DNA of 64,000 bases from positions 62,001 through 126,000 of the forward strand of contig NZ_WHNQ01000007.1 in the NCBI RefSeq assembly GCF_009362785.1, written 5' to 3'. Source of the DNA: Paraburkholderia atlantica (GTDB lineage: Bacteria; Pseudomonadota; Gammaproteobacteria; Burkholderiales; Burkholderiaceae). The notes beneath the pieces were generated by a model. It had not been told where the DNA came from. It saw nothing but the letters and a program-made list of their open reading frames with translations, and searched no databases. The position numbers and the translations under genes are program-made. How positions within the stretch are numbered: position 1 is the first letter of the stretch; every line of letters starts with the position of its first letter. Below, in pieces: positions 29,321 to 38,119 of this stretch.

Positions 29321-29637
29321 CGCGTCGATCTCCGAGGAAAGTGTTTCGCACGCGCCAACTATATGCCGCGCCATCCAATCCATCAAAACCATCGCCATCA
29401 CCATGACGTTTCTGACGTGCCGCGTGGCTGACGTGGACTCTGTTTTGGCCATTCCCCTTTGCATGATGGTCTTCACTATTTACACGAACTCTCAGATCAG
29501 CGAGATACCTTCGCTGCCATGAGTTCGTGCCCGCATCCAACAGCAATGAGTCGCTTGTTTCATCTGCTGTCCTACTGTTTGTCCACCTTCCCGCCCACAG
29601 CGCGCCTGCTGTCAAATCGATCGTCAGGAGAATCGTC
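29321..29637. other. Divergent intergenic region between tautomerase and HbpS-like genes
   Basis: About 317 bases between two divergent starts. The minus-strand frame of the tautomerase stays open across half of it, but the encoded stretch (Met-rich, VMVMAMVLMDW) has no family resemblance. The plus strand carries only a TCAGGAG ribosome site just before 29638. Promoters for both genes must lie here; I could not pick a convincing -35/-10 pair. Confidence 0.5.
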
Positions 29638-30369
29638 ATGCGTAAGATGCTTACCGTCGCTGTCGCAGCGTTTTGCATTGCGTCCTTTTCGCAAGAAAGT
29701 CGCGCGACTGGCGACGATGATGTCCCACAAGCCCGATGCACGCTACCGCAAGGTACCGTCGCATTGGTGGAAAGGCAGTTGCATACGGTCGTGAACCTGC
29801 CCGATGGCAACGGCGGGATCTTCAAACCCAACCGGATGTGGGCGGCCATCGTCGATCGGCAGGGACATCTCTGTTCGGTGATCGTGACCGGGGACGCCTG
29901 GCCCGGTAGTCGGGCCATCGCCATCGCGAAGGCTTATACCGCGAACGGTTTCAGCAACGATGCACTCGCGCTATCCACGGCAAACCTCTACGCGGCCACG
30001 CAACCGGGCGGCTCCCTTTATGGACTGAATAATTCGAATCCTTTTGACGCGCGCTTCCTCGAACAGGGCAGCGGCATCGGACACACGCTTGGCGGCGTCA
30101 TTACCTTCGGCGGCGGCGTCGCACTTTATGCGGGAGGGAAAGTCATCGGAGGATTAGGCGTGAGTGGCGATAGCGCCTGCGCCGATCATGCGATCGCGTA
30201 TCGCATGCGCAAGCTCGCGGGGCTCGGCAGTGTCCCCGCCGGCCAAGGACCGAACAACACGGATAACATCGTCTACTCGACGAGCGGGTCCCCGATGGGC
30301 TTCGAGCATCCTCACTGCTTCCCGAGCGACCTGAGCGCCGCCAAGATCGAGCAGATACCTTCGCACTGA
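29638..30369 (+). CDS. Exported HbpS/GlcG-like heme-binding family protein
   Basis: Encodes 243 residues with a signal peptide (MLTVAVAAFCIASFSQESRA). The mature part follows the HbpS/GlcG fold: MWAAIVDRQGHLCSVIVTGDAWPGSRAIAIAKAYTANGFS, then GVALYAGGKVIGGLGVSGDSACADHAIAYRMRKLAG. Members bind heme or cobalamin or sense oxidants; the ligand here is not known. Extra Cys residues around CTLPQG and at the C-terminus (PHCFPSD) may form a disulfide in the periplasm. The ATG at 29638 has a TCAGGAG site. It is divergent from the tautomerase gene and faces the YCII gene. Confidence 0.85.
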   Translation: MRKMLTVAVAAFCIASFSQESRATGDDDVPQARCTLPQGTVALVERQLHTVVNLPDGNGGIFKPNRMWAAIVDRQGHLCSVIVTGDAWPGSRAIAIAKAYTANGFSNDALALSTANLYAATQPGGSLYGLNNSNPFDARFLEQGSGIGHTLGGVITFGGGVALYAGGKVIGGLGVSGDSACADHAIAYRMRKLAGLGSVPAGQGPNNTDNIVYSTSGSPMGFEHPHCFPSDLSAAKIEQIPSH

Positions 30370-30393
30370 CGGCAATCATCGCCCAATGAAGTT

Positions 30394-30421
30394 GGGCTTC
30401 CGGACAACGGCTCGGAAGCCC
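30394..30421. terminator. Hairpin between convergent genes, possible terminator
   Basis: A nine-base inverted repeat, GGGCTTCCG and CGGAAGCCC, with a ten-base loop lies 25 bases after the HbpS-like stop and 70 bases before the YCII stop. There is no clear T-run on either side, so a Rho-independent role is only possible. Confidence 0.35.
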
Positions 30422-30490
30422 GCCTCGTGTCTCACACGGTCGTAACGGGATTGCCTGCGCATACCCCGCACGCTGATGCGGTGAGAATCG

Positions 30491-30919
30491 TCAACGCATC
30501 TGCCCGTCGATTTGCTTGCGCAGACGGTTTTCCTCTTCTTGAAGCTCGGGTGTAAAGGCTTCGCCAAAGTCCGCAGGCTCAAAGAACGGGCGAATCTCGA
30601 TCTCCGAATCACTCATCATCGGATTCGGGCAGCGCTTTACCCATTCGATCGCTTCGTCCATCGATTGAACCTGCCACAGCCAGTACCCGGCAATCAATTC
30701 CTTGGTTTCGGCGAACGGACCGTCGATGACGCTGCGGTCCTTGCCTGAGAACCGCACGCGAACGCCGGCCGAGCTCGGCTTCAACCCGTCGCCGCCCTGC
30801 ATGATGCCGGCCTTGACCAATTGCTCGTTGTACTGCCCCATCGCCGTGAGGAGTTCCGTACTCGGCATTTGCCCGGCTTCCGATTCGGGAGTTGCCTTGA
30901 TGATGACCATGACGCGCAT
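30491..30919 (-). CDS. YCII-related (DGPF domain) protein
   Basis: Encodes 142 residues of the YCII/DGPF family. MRVMVIIKATPESEAGQMPSTELLTAMGQYNEQLVKAG opens the ferredoxin-like fold, and DRSVIDGPFAETKELIAGYWLWQV holds the DGPFAE signature. EAIEWVKRCPNP and EIEIRPFFEPADFGE complete it. Related proteins often sit beside ECF sigma factors (the DGPF/ECF41-like arrangement), but no sigma gene is adjacent here. The start at 30919 has an AGGGA site; an upstream start at 30958 would add 13 residues without homology. Function unknown. Confidence 0.88.
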   Translation of the reverse strand: MRVMVIIKATPESEAGQMPSTELLTAMGQYNEQLVKAGIMQGGDGLKPSSAGVRVRFSGKDRSVIDGPFAETKELIAGYWLWQVQSMDEAIEWVKRCPNPMMSDSEIEIRPFFEPADFGEAFTPELQEEENRLRKQIDGQMR

Positions 30920-31046
30920 TTGAGTTTTCCCTGTGAAGACGAAAATGTCGGGAGGCAACAGCGCCTCCAGTAACTACGACGAATGATCAAGGGGGAAATC
31001 GACATGCGCAAGACACGCCTGCACGGATTTGCAAAACGCTTCTCCA

Positions 31047-31697
31047 TCAGGGCAAGGGCGTCTGGCTGCGTTGAACATCGACATCGATACCCTGAACACG
31101 CAGCACGGGCTCCGCATCGCCAGGTACGAGGTGGAGTTGCGATGAAAACCGCACCTGCAAAACCGCGGCGAATGCGCGCTCGAAGGCGTTGGCATCGTTG
31201 TCGGCCGGCATGATCGCCGCAAGCGCCTTTGCGAAGCCGGATGCGCCTTCGATGTCGGCACGGCTGAAAGCGTCGCTGCCGCGCGAAAAGACGCGCTGCA
31301 CGTCTTCTTTCAACTGCTGAAGGGCCGCGGCGACCTTTTCATAGACGTGAGCAGGCGCTCTCGCGTGGTCCCGAGGCGCGACTGTGCATTGCGCCGGCAT
31401 GAATGCAAGGACGTTCCTGTCGATATCGACGCGTGCAGCAAGGGTCTTGATGTATGACGCCTCCACTGACGGACCGACGTCGCGCCGGCGACAGCACGCT
31501 TGCGCGCGCGCAGCACCCAGCATCGCGGCTGCGAAACACCGGAAATCCTGAAAGCGCAGATGCCTCGCGGCACAGTCGAGAACGGCGTCAGGCGTCAGTC
31601 CCAGCTCGTGAGCCACCGCCAGGCTCGTCTTCATCACGATCAGGACCAGCTCACCCCACTCGTCCTGACGACACCCTTTCGTCGAGTTCGCGTACAT
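31047..31697 (-). CDS. Unrecognised protein of 216 residues
   Basis: I do not recognise this gene. The N-terminal part (DEWGELVLIVMKTSLAVAHELGLTPDAVLDCAARHLRFQDF) looks helical, the middle has a Cys/Arg-rich patch (ARAQACCRRRDVG), and the second half is amphipathic helix (KVAAALQQLKEDVQRVFSRG, ASGFAKALAAIMP). There is no signal peptide or membrane segment. Codon use is normal for the window. Alternative Met starts exist at 31736 and about 31634. It lies between the YCII and pstS genes on the same strand. Confidence that it is a gene is moderate, because frames are often open by chance at this GC content. Confidence 0.5.
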   Translation of the reverse strand: MYANSTKGCRQDEWGELVLIVMKTSLAVAHELGLTPDAVLDCAARHLRFQDFRCFAAAMLGAARAQACCRRRDVGPSVEASYIKTLAARVDIDRNVLAFMPAQCTVAPRDHARAPAHVYEKVAAALQQLKEDVQRVFSRGSDAFSRADIEGASGFAKALAAIMPADNDANAFERAFAAVLQVRFSSQLHLVPGDAEPVLRVQGIDVDVQRSQTPLP

Positions 31698-31840
31698 CGT
31701 AGGTCCCTGTATGCACGCTCCGGATACACGTCGCATCAGCCTGCTTCGTCAGCGACTCGCAACAGCCGCTCGCCACCGGCGAGATTACCGCGCCACATCG
31801 CCTGGGTTAGCCATCGCGGCGACACCGGGCGCAGTTCGGC

Positions 31841-32911
31841 TCACGGCACCGCGATCACTTTGCGCACCGGTTTGTCGCCTGGATCGGCGGGCCATTGTGA
31901 GCGGATCTTCGTCACCACCAGGTCCGGCAGCGGTATGTAGTCCAGCGCGTTGACGGTCGGTCCGCCATGACTCAACGCCCATTCGAAAAACTTCAAGGTG
32001 GCTTCGTCGTGGCCCGGCTGGTTCGGCGTCGCGGGAAGCAACACATAGGTCGCGCCCATGACCGGCCAGGCATCCTTGCCCGGCTGGTTGGTCAGCAACT
32101 GCGACAGGGAACCGGACCAGTCGGCGCTCGCTGCCGCGGCCTTGAAGGTAACGCCGCTGGGCTGAACGACATTGCCCGCCGCATTGGTCATGGCCACGTA
32201 CTTCAAGCGGTTCTGTTTCGTGAAATCCCAGGCGACATAGCCGATTGCGCCGGGCAGATAGCCGACGTACGTGGCAATGCCCTCGTTGCCTTTGCCGCCG
32301 ATGCCGAGCGGCCATCGCACGCTAGTGCCTTCGCCGACCCTGCGCTTCCATTCCGGACTGACCTGCGCGAGGTAGTGAGTCCAGATCAGCGTCGTGCCCG
32401 AACCATCCTGGCGACGCACCACGGCGATCGGGTAATTGGGCATCTTGATCTTTGGGTTCAACCGCACGATTGCCGGGTCGTCCCAGAACTGAATCTTGCC
32501 GAGATAGATTTCAGCGATGACCGGCCCCGTCAGCATCACCTCGCCGGCTTTGAGCCCCGGAAGGTTCACGACGGGCACCACGCCGCCGATCACGGTTGGA
32601 AATTGCCGCAAGCCGTTGCGGGTCAGTTGATCGTCGGTCAGTGGAGCGTCCGAGCCCGCAAAGTCGACTTCGCGGGCGATCACCTGCTTGAGCCCATCGG
32701 ACGATCCTGTGCCCTGATAGATCACCCTGCTTCCACCCGACTTCTGGTAGTCGGCGGCCCAGCGGGTATAGAGCGGGGCGGCGAACGTGCTGCCGGCTCC
32801 TTTGATGTCGGCGGCGCAGGCTGCCGCTGCGCATGAACAGCAGATCAGACCAGCCATGATGGCGCCCAATGTTCTCACGAATGTCTCCCGTCGGTTCTTG
32901 TTCCGGGACAT
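31841..32911 (-). CDS. pstS: PstS-type phosphate-binding protein, orphan
   Basis: Encodes 356 residues. A signal peptide (ending near AAAACA) precedes the PstS motif DIKGAGSTFAAPLYTRWAADYQKSGGSRVIYQGTGSSDG, which includes the phosphate-contact Ser and Thr residues. DFAGSDAPLTDDQL and RRQDGSGTTLIWTHYLAQVSPEW follow, both typical. It should bind phosphate in the periplasm for a PstCAB permease, but pstC, pstA, pstB and phoU are not in the window. No clear Pho box was seen upstream. The open frame reaches 33007, but the ATG at 32911 gives the better signal peptide. Confidence 0.92.
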   Translation of the reverse strand: MSRNKNRRETFVRTLGAIMAGLICCSCAAAACAADIKGAGSTFAAPLYTRWAADYQKSGGSRVIYQGTGSSDGLKQVIAREVDFAGSDAPLTDDQLTRNGLRQFPTVIGGVVPVVNLPGLKAGEVMLTGPVIAEIYLGKIQFWDDPAIVRLNPKIKMPNYPIAVVRRQDGSGTTLIWTHYLAQVSPEWKRRVGEGTSVRWPLGIGGKGNEGIATYVGYLPGAIGYVAWDFTKQNRLKYVAMTNAAGNVVQPSGVTFKAAAASADWSGSLSQLLTNQPGKDAWPVMGATYVLLPATPNQPGHDEATLKFFEWALSHGGPTVNALDYIPLPDLVVTKIRSQWPADPGDKPVRKVIAVP

Positions 32912-33144
32912 CGCTGATCCAGACCTGCCGATGCGTGAGCTTGTTGGAGGGCGACCGTGCCGGCGATTCAATTTGCAGCTTTCATCGGGGGTATAGCTCT
33001 CCTGCATTACGCGCCATATGGCACATTAAAGAACGGTGACAGGCCGAATTCCAGTTGAATCATGCTATCGAACGCGCCATACCAGGCGGCCTCTGTCCGC
33101 TATTGCAGGCATCCCGTTTCAGGGGTTGCCGACATACATCCCCT

Positions 33145-34053
33145 TCACGTCTTGTCCCACGGCGGCACGCCGGAGAACGCGTCGGCCAGGAAATCGATTG
33201 CCGCACGAACTTTTGCGCTCACGTGGCGACGACTCGGATACAGCGCGAGCACATCGATATCCGGCAAGCGGTAGTCGGGCAAGACCCGCAGCAGCCGGCC
33301 CGCGCGAAGGTCCTCGCCGATCAGAAAGGTCGGCTGCCAGATCACGCCGTGCCCGGCGAGCGCCGCCGCGCGCGCGGTGTCGCCGTTATTGGTGTGCATC
33401 TGGCAGCTCACCTCGACAGCATGCGTTTTGCCGTGTTTGTCGATCAGTTGCCACAGGTCCGCGGTGGCCGCATACGTGTAGCCGATACATCGATGTCTGA
33501 GCAGGTCCAGCGGCGTTTCCGGATGTCCCCAACGCTTCAGATACTCGGGCGATGCACACAGGATGTTCGTCGACGTCGCCAGTTTGCGGGCCGCGTGATC
33601 GACCGTGCCGGCGCGCGAGATGCGGATGGCGAGATCGAAGCCCTCCTCGACGATATCGACGACGCGGTCTATCAGCGTGATGTCGAGCTCGACGTCGGGA
33701 TATTGCTGCATGAACCGCGGCCACAGCGGCGCGAGATGCTGAATGCCGAAGCTGACCGGTGCATTGATACGCAGCCGTCCACGCGGTTCGATCGACGTTG
33801 TCGACACGAGTCCTTCCGTTTCGGCAACGTCTTCGAGAATGGCCTTGCAGCGCGAATAAAGCGTTTCGCCGGCCTCGGTAAGAGACAATCTGCGTGAGGT
33901 GCGATTCAGCAGTCGCGCACCGAGGTGCGCCTCCAGGTCATTCACATAGCGGGTCACGTTCGCCGGCGAGGTTTCGAGCGCATCGGCCGCGCGCGCAAAG
34001 CTGCCCCGGTTGACCACGGTTACGAAGACCTCGAATGCGCGCAGCCGGTCCAT
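33145..34053 (-). CDS. LysR-family regulator, divergent from an SDR gene
   Basis: Encodes 302 residues, full LTTR length. The DNA-binding domain (MDRLRAFEVFVTVVNRGSFARAADALETSPANVTRYVNDLEAHLGARLLNRTSRRLSLTEAGE) is of the CrgA/DsdC-like group common in Burkholderia. The effector domain follows (GRLRINAPVSFGIQHLAPLWPRFMQQYPDVELDI). It is divergently transcribed from the SDR gene at 34192, and the 138-base gap holds a strong dyad (34065-34087). This is the classic arrangement in which the LTTR controls itself and its neighbour. Confidence 0.95.
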   Translation of the reverse strand: MDRLRAFEVFVTVVNRGSFARAADALETSPANVTRYVNDLEAHLGARLLNRTSRRLSLTEAGETLYSRCKAILEDVAETEGLVSTTSIEPRGRLRINAPVSFGIQHLAPLWPRFMQQYPDVELDITLIDRVVDIVEEGFDLAIRISRAGTVDHAARKLATSTNILCASPEYLKRWGHPETPLDLLRHRCIGYTYAATADLWQLIDKHGKTHAVEVSCQMHTNNGDTARAAALAGHGVIWQPTFLIGEDLRAGRLLRVLPDYRLPDIDVLALYPSRRHVSAKVRAAIDFLADAFSGVPPWDKT

Positions 34054-34064
34054 ATGGCGCTCCG

Positions 34065-34087
34065 ATCATTCATAAAAACTGAATGAT
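34065..34087. promoter_or_regulatory. Dyad operator between LysR and SDR genes
   Basis: ATCATTCA and TGAATGAT form an eight-base perfect dyad with a seven-base spacer, which fits the T-N11-A LysR box. ATGGCG (34054-34059) and CGCCAT (34090-34095) flank it as an outer near-symmetric pair. The site begins 11 bases upstream of the LysR start codon and is the most likely binding site for the regulator. Confidence 0.65.
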
Positions 34088-34191
34088 AACGCCATATTTT
34101 TGGTCTTTCTGTCTCAAGAGCGGAATCTTATAGTGCTTCTCAACGAGCCGACGCATCGGGCATCGGCCGATGATCAAACCGGAGATTCAAC

Positions 34192-34956
34192 ATGCATCGC
34201 TTGACAGGAAAAGTCGCTATCGTCACCGGCGCCAGCGCGGGCATTGGTCGCGCTGCCGCAAAATTGTTCGCCGCGGAAGGCGCGAAGGTCGTGGTGGCCG
34301 CACGCCGCGAAGCCGAACTCGAGACGCTGGTCAGCGAGATCGCTCGCGACGGCGGTACGGCTGTCTCGCTGGCGGGGGACGTGCAATCCGAAGAATTCGC
34401 GAAAGCGCTGGTCGCACTCGCCGTCAGCCGTTTCGGCCGTCTCGACATCGCGTACAACAATGCGGGGACGCTCGGTGAGATGGGACCGTCGACCGGCGTG
34501 TCGGAAGCAGGCTGGTCAGCGACGCTGGCCACCAACCTGACTAGCGCGTTTATCGGCGCCAAGCATCAGATTCCTGAAATGATCAAGCAAGGCGGCGGAT
34601 CGATCATCTTCACGTCGACGTTCGTCGGCTACTCGTTCGCGTTCCCGGGGACGGCCGCCTATGCCGCGAGCAAAGCCGGGCTGATCGGACTCACGCAAGC
34701 GCTCGCGGCCGAATACGGCGCGCAAGGCGTGCGTGTCAACGCGATCCTGCCGGGCGCGGTGGACACGGAGATGTATCGCGGCATGAACGATACGGCTGAA
34801 TCGCAGACCTTCGTGACCGGGCTGCACGCGCTCAAGCGGGTCGCAAAGCCGGAAGAGATTGCCCGCTCGGCGCTGTACCTCGCTTCCGACGATTCGTCCT
34901 TCGTGACGGGCACGGCTTCGTTGGTCGACGGTGGGGCTTCGATTACGCGCACCTGA
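34192..34956 (+). CDS. Short-chain dehydrogenase/reductase
   Basis: Encodes 254 residues of the classical SDR type. The cofactor motif is TGASAGIGRAAAKLF, with R residues after the second strand (AARREAEL) suggesting NADP(H). NNAG, the catalytic Ser (SIIFTSTF) and YAASKAGL (Tyr and Lys) are all in place, and the C-terminal DDSSFVTGTASLVDGG motif is standard. The substrate is not predictable. It is divergent from a LysR gene with a shared operator region, so expression probably depends on that regulator's ligand. Confidence 0.95.
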   Translation: MHRLTGKVAIVTGASAGIGRAAAKLFAAEGAKVVVAARREAELETLVSEIARDGGTAVSLAGDVQSEEFAKALVALAVSRFGRLDIAYNNAGTLGEMGPSTGVSEAGWSATLATNLTSAFIGAKHQIPEMIKQGGGSIIFTSTFVGYSFAFPGTAAYAASKAGLIGLTQALAAEYGAQGVRVNAILPGAVDTEMYRGMNDTAESQTFVTGLHALKRVAKPEEIARSALYLASDDSSFVTGTASLVDGGASITRT

Positions 34957-35035
34957 GCTGTTCGACGGCGGCATCCGAGGATGTCGGCTCGTGTCCGGAA
35001 GTCTGGTATCGGATGCGCGGCCGGCATCAGCGCGT

Positions 35036-35075
35036 TCGGCCTCGTCGATCAGCGTCGGCTGATCGACGAGGCCGA
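35036..35075. repeat. Perfect 18-bp inverted repeat with 4-base loop
   Basis: TCGGCCTCGTCGATCAGC and its exact complement are separated by GTCG, starting 80 bases after the SDR stop. The flanks do not give a T-run after the stem on either strand (the right flank is A-rich), so it is not a textbook Rho-independent terminator. It may still end the SDR transcript or form a small RNA structure. Confidence 0.7.
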
Positions 35076-35187
35076 TACCATAAAAAATAAACGAACACTG
35101 TTTGGTTCCTCACCTAATCTTTGATCAGTTGACCGCGAAAAGCGAAGCGCGAGTCAGCCGGAGTCATTAACAAGGAGGTGGGCCATC

Positions 35188-35490
35188 ATGAAGACGTTAG
35201 TCCACACAGTTTGCGCGGTCGCTGTCATGGCTTTGCCAATCGCATCGGTGGCACAGACCGAAAGCACGCTGACGCACGCACAAGTCCAGGCAGAGATCGC
35301 GCAACTCGAGCAAGCCGGCTTCAATCCGGCCAATGCGAATACCGTCGACTTTCCTACCTATATGCCGACCACCACCGCCCCTGCCGCAGGTCAGAGCAGC
35401 GGCTATGGCCCTGCGACCAGCGGTACGCAGCAGATGGGCCATCCGGCCGGCGCGACTGGGATGAAGCCGGTGTTCTTTGGCGGATCTTGA
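35188..35490 (+). CDS. DUF4148 family small exported protein
   Basis: Encodes 100 residues. A signal peptide (VCAVAVMALPIASVAQ) is followed by the DUF4148 core, LTHAQVQAEIAQLEQAGFNPANANTVDFPTYM, and a Gly/Thr/Ala-rich tail. The family is abundant in Burkholderia and its function is unknown. A very strong AAGGAGGTG ribosome site precedes the ATG, which suggests high expression. A 27-base near-palindrome lies 33 bases after the stop. Confidence 0.92.
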   Translation: MKTLVHTVCAVAVMALPIASVAQTESTLTHAQVQAEIAQLEQAGFNPANANTVDFPTYMPTTTAPAAGQSSGYGPATSGTQQMGHPAGATGMKPVFFGGS

Positions 35491-35523
35491 GCTTGCCCGT
35501 CTGACCAGCTCGACGATGCAGAG

Positions 35524-35550
35524 CATGCCGTCCCTGCCAGGGACGGCATG
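35524..35550. repeat. 27-base near-perfect palindrome after the DUF4148 gene
   Basis: CATGCCGTCCC and GGGACGGCATG form an 11-bp stem around TGCCA. No T-run follows on the plus strand. It may act as a transcript-end hairpin for the DUF4148 mRNA or protect its 3' end. Confidence 0.5.
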
Positions 35551-35719
35551 GAGAGTCGTGCTGTGCGCATTTGCTCAGCCGGAAATCGTGACGATGCGCT
35601 GGGCTATTGGAGTACGTGCCGAATTTCGCACACACCCGCACCGCGCCATATTGCATGGCGCCTGCTGAATTGCTAACCCTCTTTCGCTGAGCGCGCGGAC
35701 GCGAACAGCTAACACCTCA

Positions 35720-35908
35720 TCAGCGTTTGTTAACGTCGACGGTCAGGATTTCGTATCCGGGGTCGGCGTTCTCGGTCGCGACTTTATTCGCTTCCTCGTA
35801 CGAGCGAAACGACGTGGCTTCCTTGATCTCCGGCGCCATGCCGATATCGCCGTCCTCCGCGGTGCAGAGGAACTTATCGCCGGTCTTTACGACGTAGACG
35901 GTCGTCAT
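35720..35908 (-). CDS. Small conserved protein (62 aa), unknown
   Basis: Encodes 62 residues with alternating strand and helix pattern (MTTVYVVKTGDKFLCTAEDG, SFRSYEEANKVATENADPGYEILTVDV), reminiscent of DUF2188-like small proteins that have a strand-turn-helix-strand fold. There is no signal peptide. A GGAGGGAG ribosome site precedes the ATG, which supports real translation. It lies 70 bases upstream of the histidine-kinase stop on the same strand and 230 bases from the DUF4148 gene. I cannot name a function. Confidence 0.7.
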   Translation of the reverse strand: MTTVYVVKTGDKFLCTAEDGDIGMAPEIKEATSFRSYEEANKVATENADPGYEILTVDVNKR

Positions 35909-35977
35909 ATCTCCCTCCGTGGCTTGCAGGGCAATTTCCAGTCTAGCAGGCTGGCAAAGTTGCGCAGACTCGCCGGG

Positions 35978-37660
35978 TCACCGACCGCCGCGAACCAGCC
36001 GCTCCGCCGAATTCGCCAGCACGTCCCGCAGCTTCTCCAGCGACAACGGCTTGCTCAGATGATGATCGAAGCCCGCGGCAAGCGTCCGGCTGCGGTCCGA
36101 GTCCGACGAATAGCCGGTCAGCGCGACGAGTATCGTGCCGTTCAGCTCGGGGTTCGCGCGAATTCTGCGCGCCACCTCGAAGCCGTCCATGACGGGCATC
36201 GCCACGTCGACGATGGCAAGCTCCGGCCTCGTTCGCGCGATCAGCTCGATGGCCGCGCGACCGTTGTCGACCGCGGACACGCGATAACCCTCGAGGTCGA
36301 GCAGCACGCACAAAACGTGCAGCGCGTCGACGTTATCGTCCACCAGAACGATACGCAGCGCCCGGAACTCCCTGCCCTTGTCGGCGGCGTCGGCAGGCGG
36401 CGCTAGCGGCTGCGTTCGCAGGATCGGCAAACGCAATGTGACCCGGGTGCCGCGGCCCGGCCCATCGCTATGGATGTCGATCTCGCCATCGTGCAGCTCC
36501 ACCAGCCGTTTGGCGACTGCCAGACCGATGCCGAGCCCGCCTTCCGAGCGCGCGCTGCCGCTCGAGCACTGCGCGAACAGGTCGAACACATGCGGCGCGA
36601 TCGACGCATCGAGGCCGATGCCGTTATCGCTGACTTCGATCACGAGCATCTGTGCATCGAGCGGGTCTCGCGCGCGCACCGTCAGCTCGATGAGTCCGCC
36701 CGCCGGCGTGTACTTCGCCGCGTTCGACAGCAGATTGCCAAGCACCTGACTGAGCCGCACATGGTCGGCGCGCACCGGAATCGCGCTGTCCAGACCGGTC
36801 AGTCTCAGCGTATGGCCGCGCGAGCGCACGTCGTGGTCGATCGTGGTCACCGCGTCGGAGACGATCTCGGCCAGCAGCGTATCGCTGCGCCGGATCGTCA
36901 GCTTTCCGTGCTTTAGACGCGCGGCGTCGAGCAGGTCGTCGACGAGCGTGCGCAGATGCTTCATCTGCCGTTGCGCGATGGTCAGCACCGCGTCGGCCTT
37001 GCCGTTGTCGAGCACCAGACGCTTCGCCGCGGCGATGGCGCCATCGATCGGCGCCATCGGGTTGCGCAGCTCGTGCGCGAGCATCGCGATGAATTCGTTG
37101 TGGCGGCGGTCGTTGTCCGCGCCGTCGTCGCGAACGTTGACCATCGTCACGGCCGCGCCCGCGACCATCGCCAGATCCGACAGCACCCGTGCGTCTTCGC
37201 TGTCGAAGCGGCACCCGGTGTTGTGCGACATCACCCATATCGCGCCCAGGTGGCCGTTATCGCACGGAATGGGTACGACGATCCCCTCGGGCACCTCGAC
37301 GCCCGGAAAGTTCAGACTGGGGTACTGCTGTTGCGGATCGACGAACAGGCGCGCCGCGCCCCCTTCGAGCGTGACGCCGCAGGGACATTCGTCCCACGCG
37401 GTCGTGCGCCCCTCCAGACCGGCGCACAGGCCCGCCACCGCGAGCCAGCGGAAGCGCCGGCTATCGGGCGGCCCCTCGACCAGACTGATGCCCGCGCTGC
37501 CCGCGCAGCACAGCGCCATGGCCTCGCTGGCAATCGCGTTCAGCAGGTGTTCACGCGAGCCGGTTTGCGCACGCGCGAGCCGCAGCAGCGACTGGTTCTC
37601 TCGGGCGTAATCAGCCTGTTTGGCTGGACGGCTCGCTAATTCGTCAGCACTGGGAGCCAT
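35978..37660 (-). CDS. Hybrid sensor histidine kinase with GAF and receiver domains
   Basis: Encodes 560 residues with no membrane segment, so the sensor is cytosolic. A GAF domain (about 30-175) has several Cys residues (MALCCAG, DECPCGV, PIPCDNG). HisKA carries the H box MLAHELRNP (His196). HATPase follows with NLLSNAAKYTP, DNGIGL and GLGIGLAVAKRL, and a C-terminal receiver domain has Asp485 (LAIVDVAMP) and the SKPLS Lys. It likely autophosphorylates and passes phosphate to its own receiver. No response regulator with an output domain is adjacent. The Cys-rich GAF could be redox or metal responsive, which is inference. The ATG at 37660 was chosen; the open frame reaches 37696. Confidence 0.93.
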   Translation of the reverse strand: MAPSADELASRPAKQADYARENQSLLRLARAQTGSREHLLNAIASEAMALCCAGSAGISLVEGPPDSRRFRWLAVAGLCAGLEGRTTAWDECPCGVTLEGGAARLFVDPQQQYPSLNFPGVEVPEGIVVPIPCDNGHLGAIWVMSHNTGCRFDSEDARVLSDLAMVAGAAVTMVNVRDDGADNDRRHNEFIAMLAHELRNPMAPIDGAIAAAKRLVLDNGKADAVLTIAQRQMKHLRTLVDDLLDAARLKHGKLTIRRSDTLLAEIVSDAVTTIDHDVRSRGHTLRLTGLDSAIPVRADHVRLSQVLGNLLSNAAKYTPAGGLIELTVRARDPLDAQMLVIEVSDNGIGLDASIAPHVFDLFAQCSSGSARSEGGLGIGLAVAKRLVELHDGEIDIHSDGPGRGTRVTLRLPILRTQPLAPPADAADKGREFRALRIVLVDDNVDALHVLCVLLDLEGYRVSAVDNGRAAIELIARTRPELAIVDVAMPVMDGFEVARRIRANPELNGTILVALTGYSSDSDRSRTLAAGFDHHLSKPLSLEKLRDVLANSAERLVRGGR

Positions 37661-38119
37661 GATGTTCCACCGACGTTGACTGGCACCCGCGCGCAACGCG
37701 GGCGTAAGGGCCGATACCGCGCCGATGCCGCTGCCGACGAGTGTAGGTCAGCTGGGGCGCGCGGTCTCGCCTTGTCTCATTTGCACAGCGCTTTTTACTT
37801 CTATTTGTCCGCAACGTTCTGCTCCGCTCACCGTCGACATGGCGTCCCATGAACAGCGGACGCAGTATAGGAACCCGGTGCGATGCTGCGGCTGTCCGTA
37901 ATTCATGGGCACCGGACAGCTGCGTCAGCGTTGACGCGAGCACGCTCGTAATCAACTGGACTGCATTATACGGATCGCGAAGTCGCGAAAAGCGTTGTGG
38001 CCTGCCTCATATGACGATCACTGCGATCGATAGCTCAATCCGTCGGTTAGCGCGATGACATCGGGTTGTTACGATGGCTCGATTCTCCCGTTTTCACCGC
38101 TCGACAGGACGCCCACGTC
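37661..38119. other. Intergenic region upstream of the kinase and ssuA-like genes
   Basis: About 460 bases between divergent genes. Short open frames exist on both strands but none has a family resemblance or a good ribosome site. The region is less GC-rich than its flanks near 37780-38050 and probably holds the promoters of both genes. I see no repeat or clear operator. Confidence 0.5.

Noticed and set aside
29321..29476. N-terminal extension of the tautomerase
   Set aside because: It would bury the catalytic Pro that must follow the initiator Met; the shorter start has its own ribosome site.
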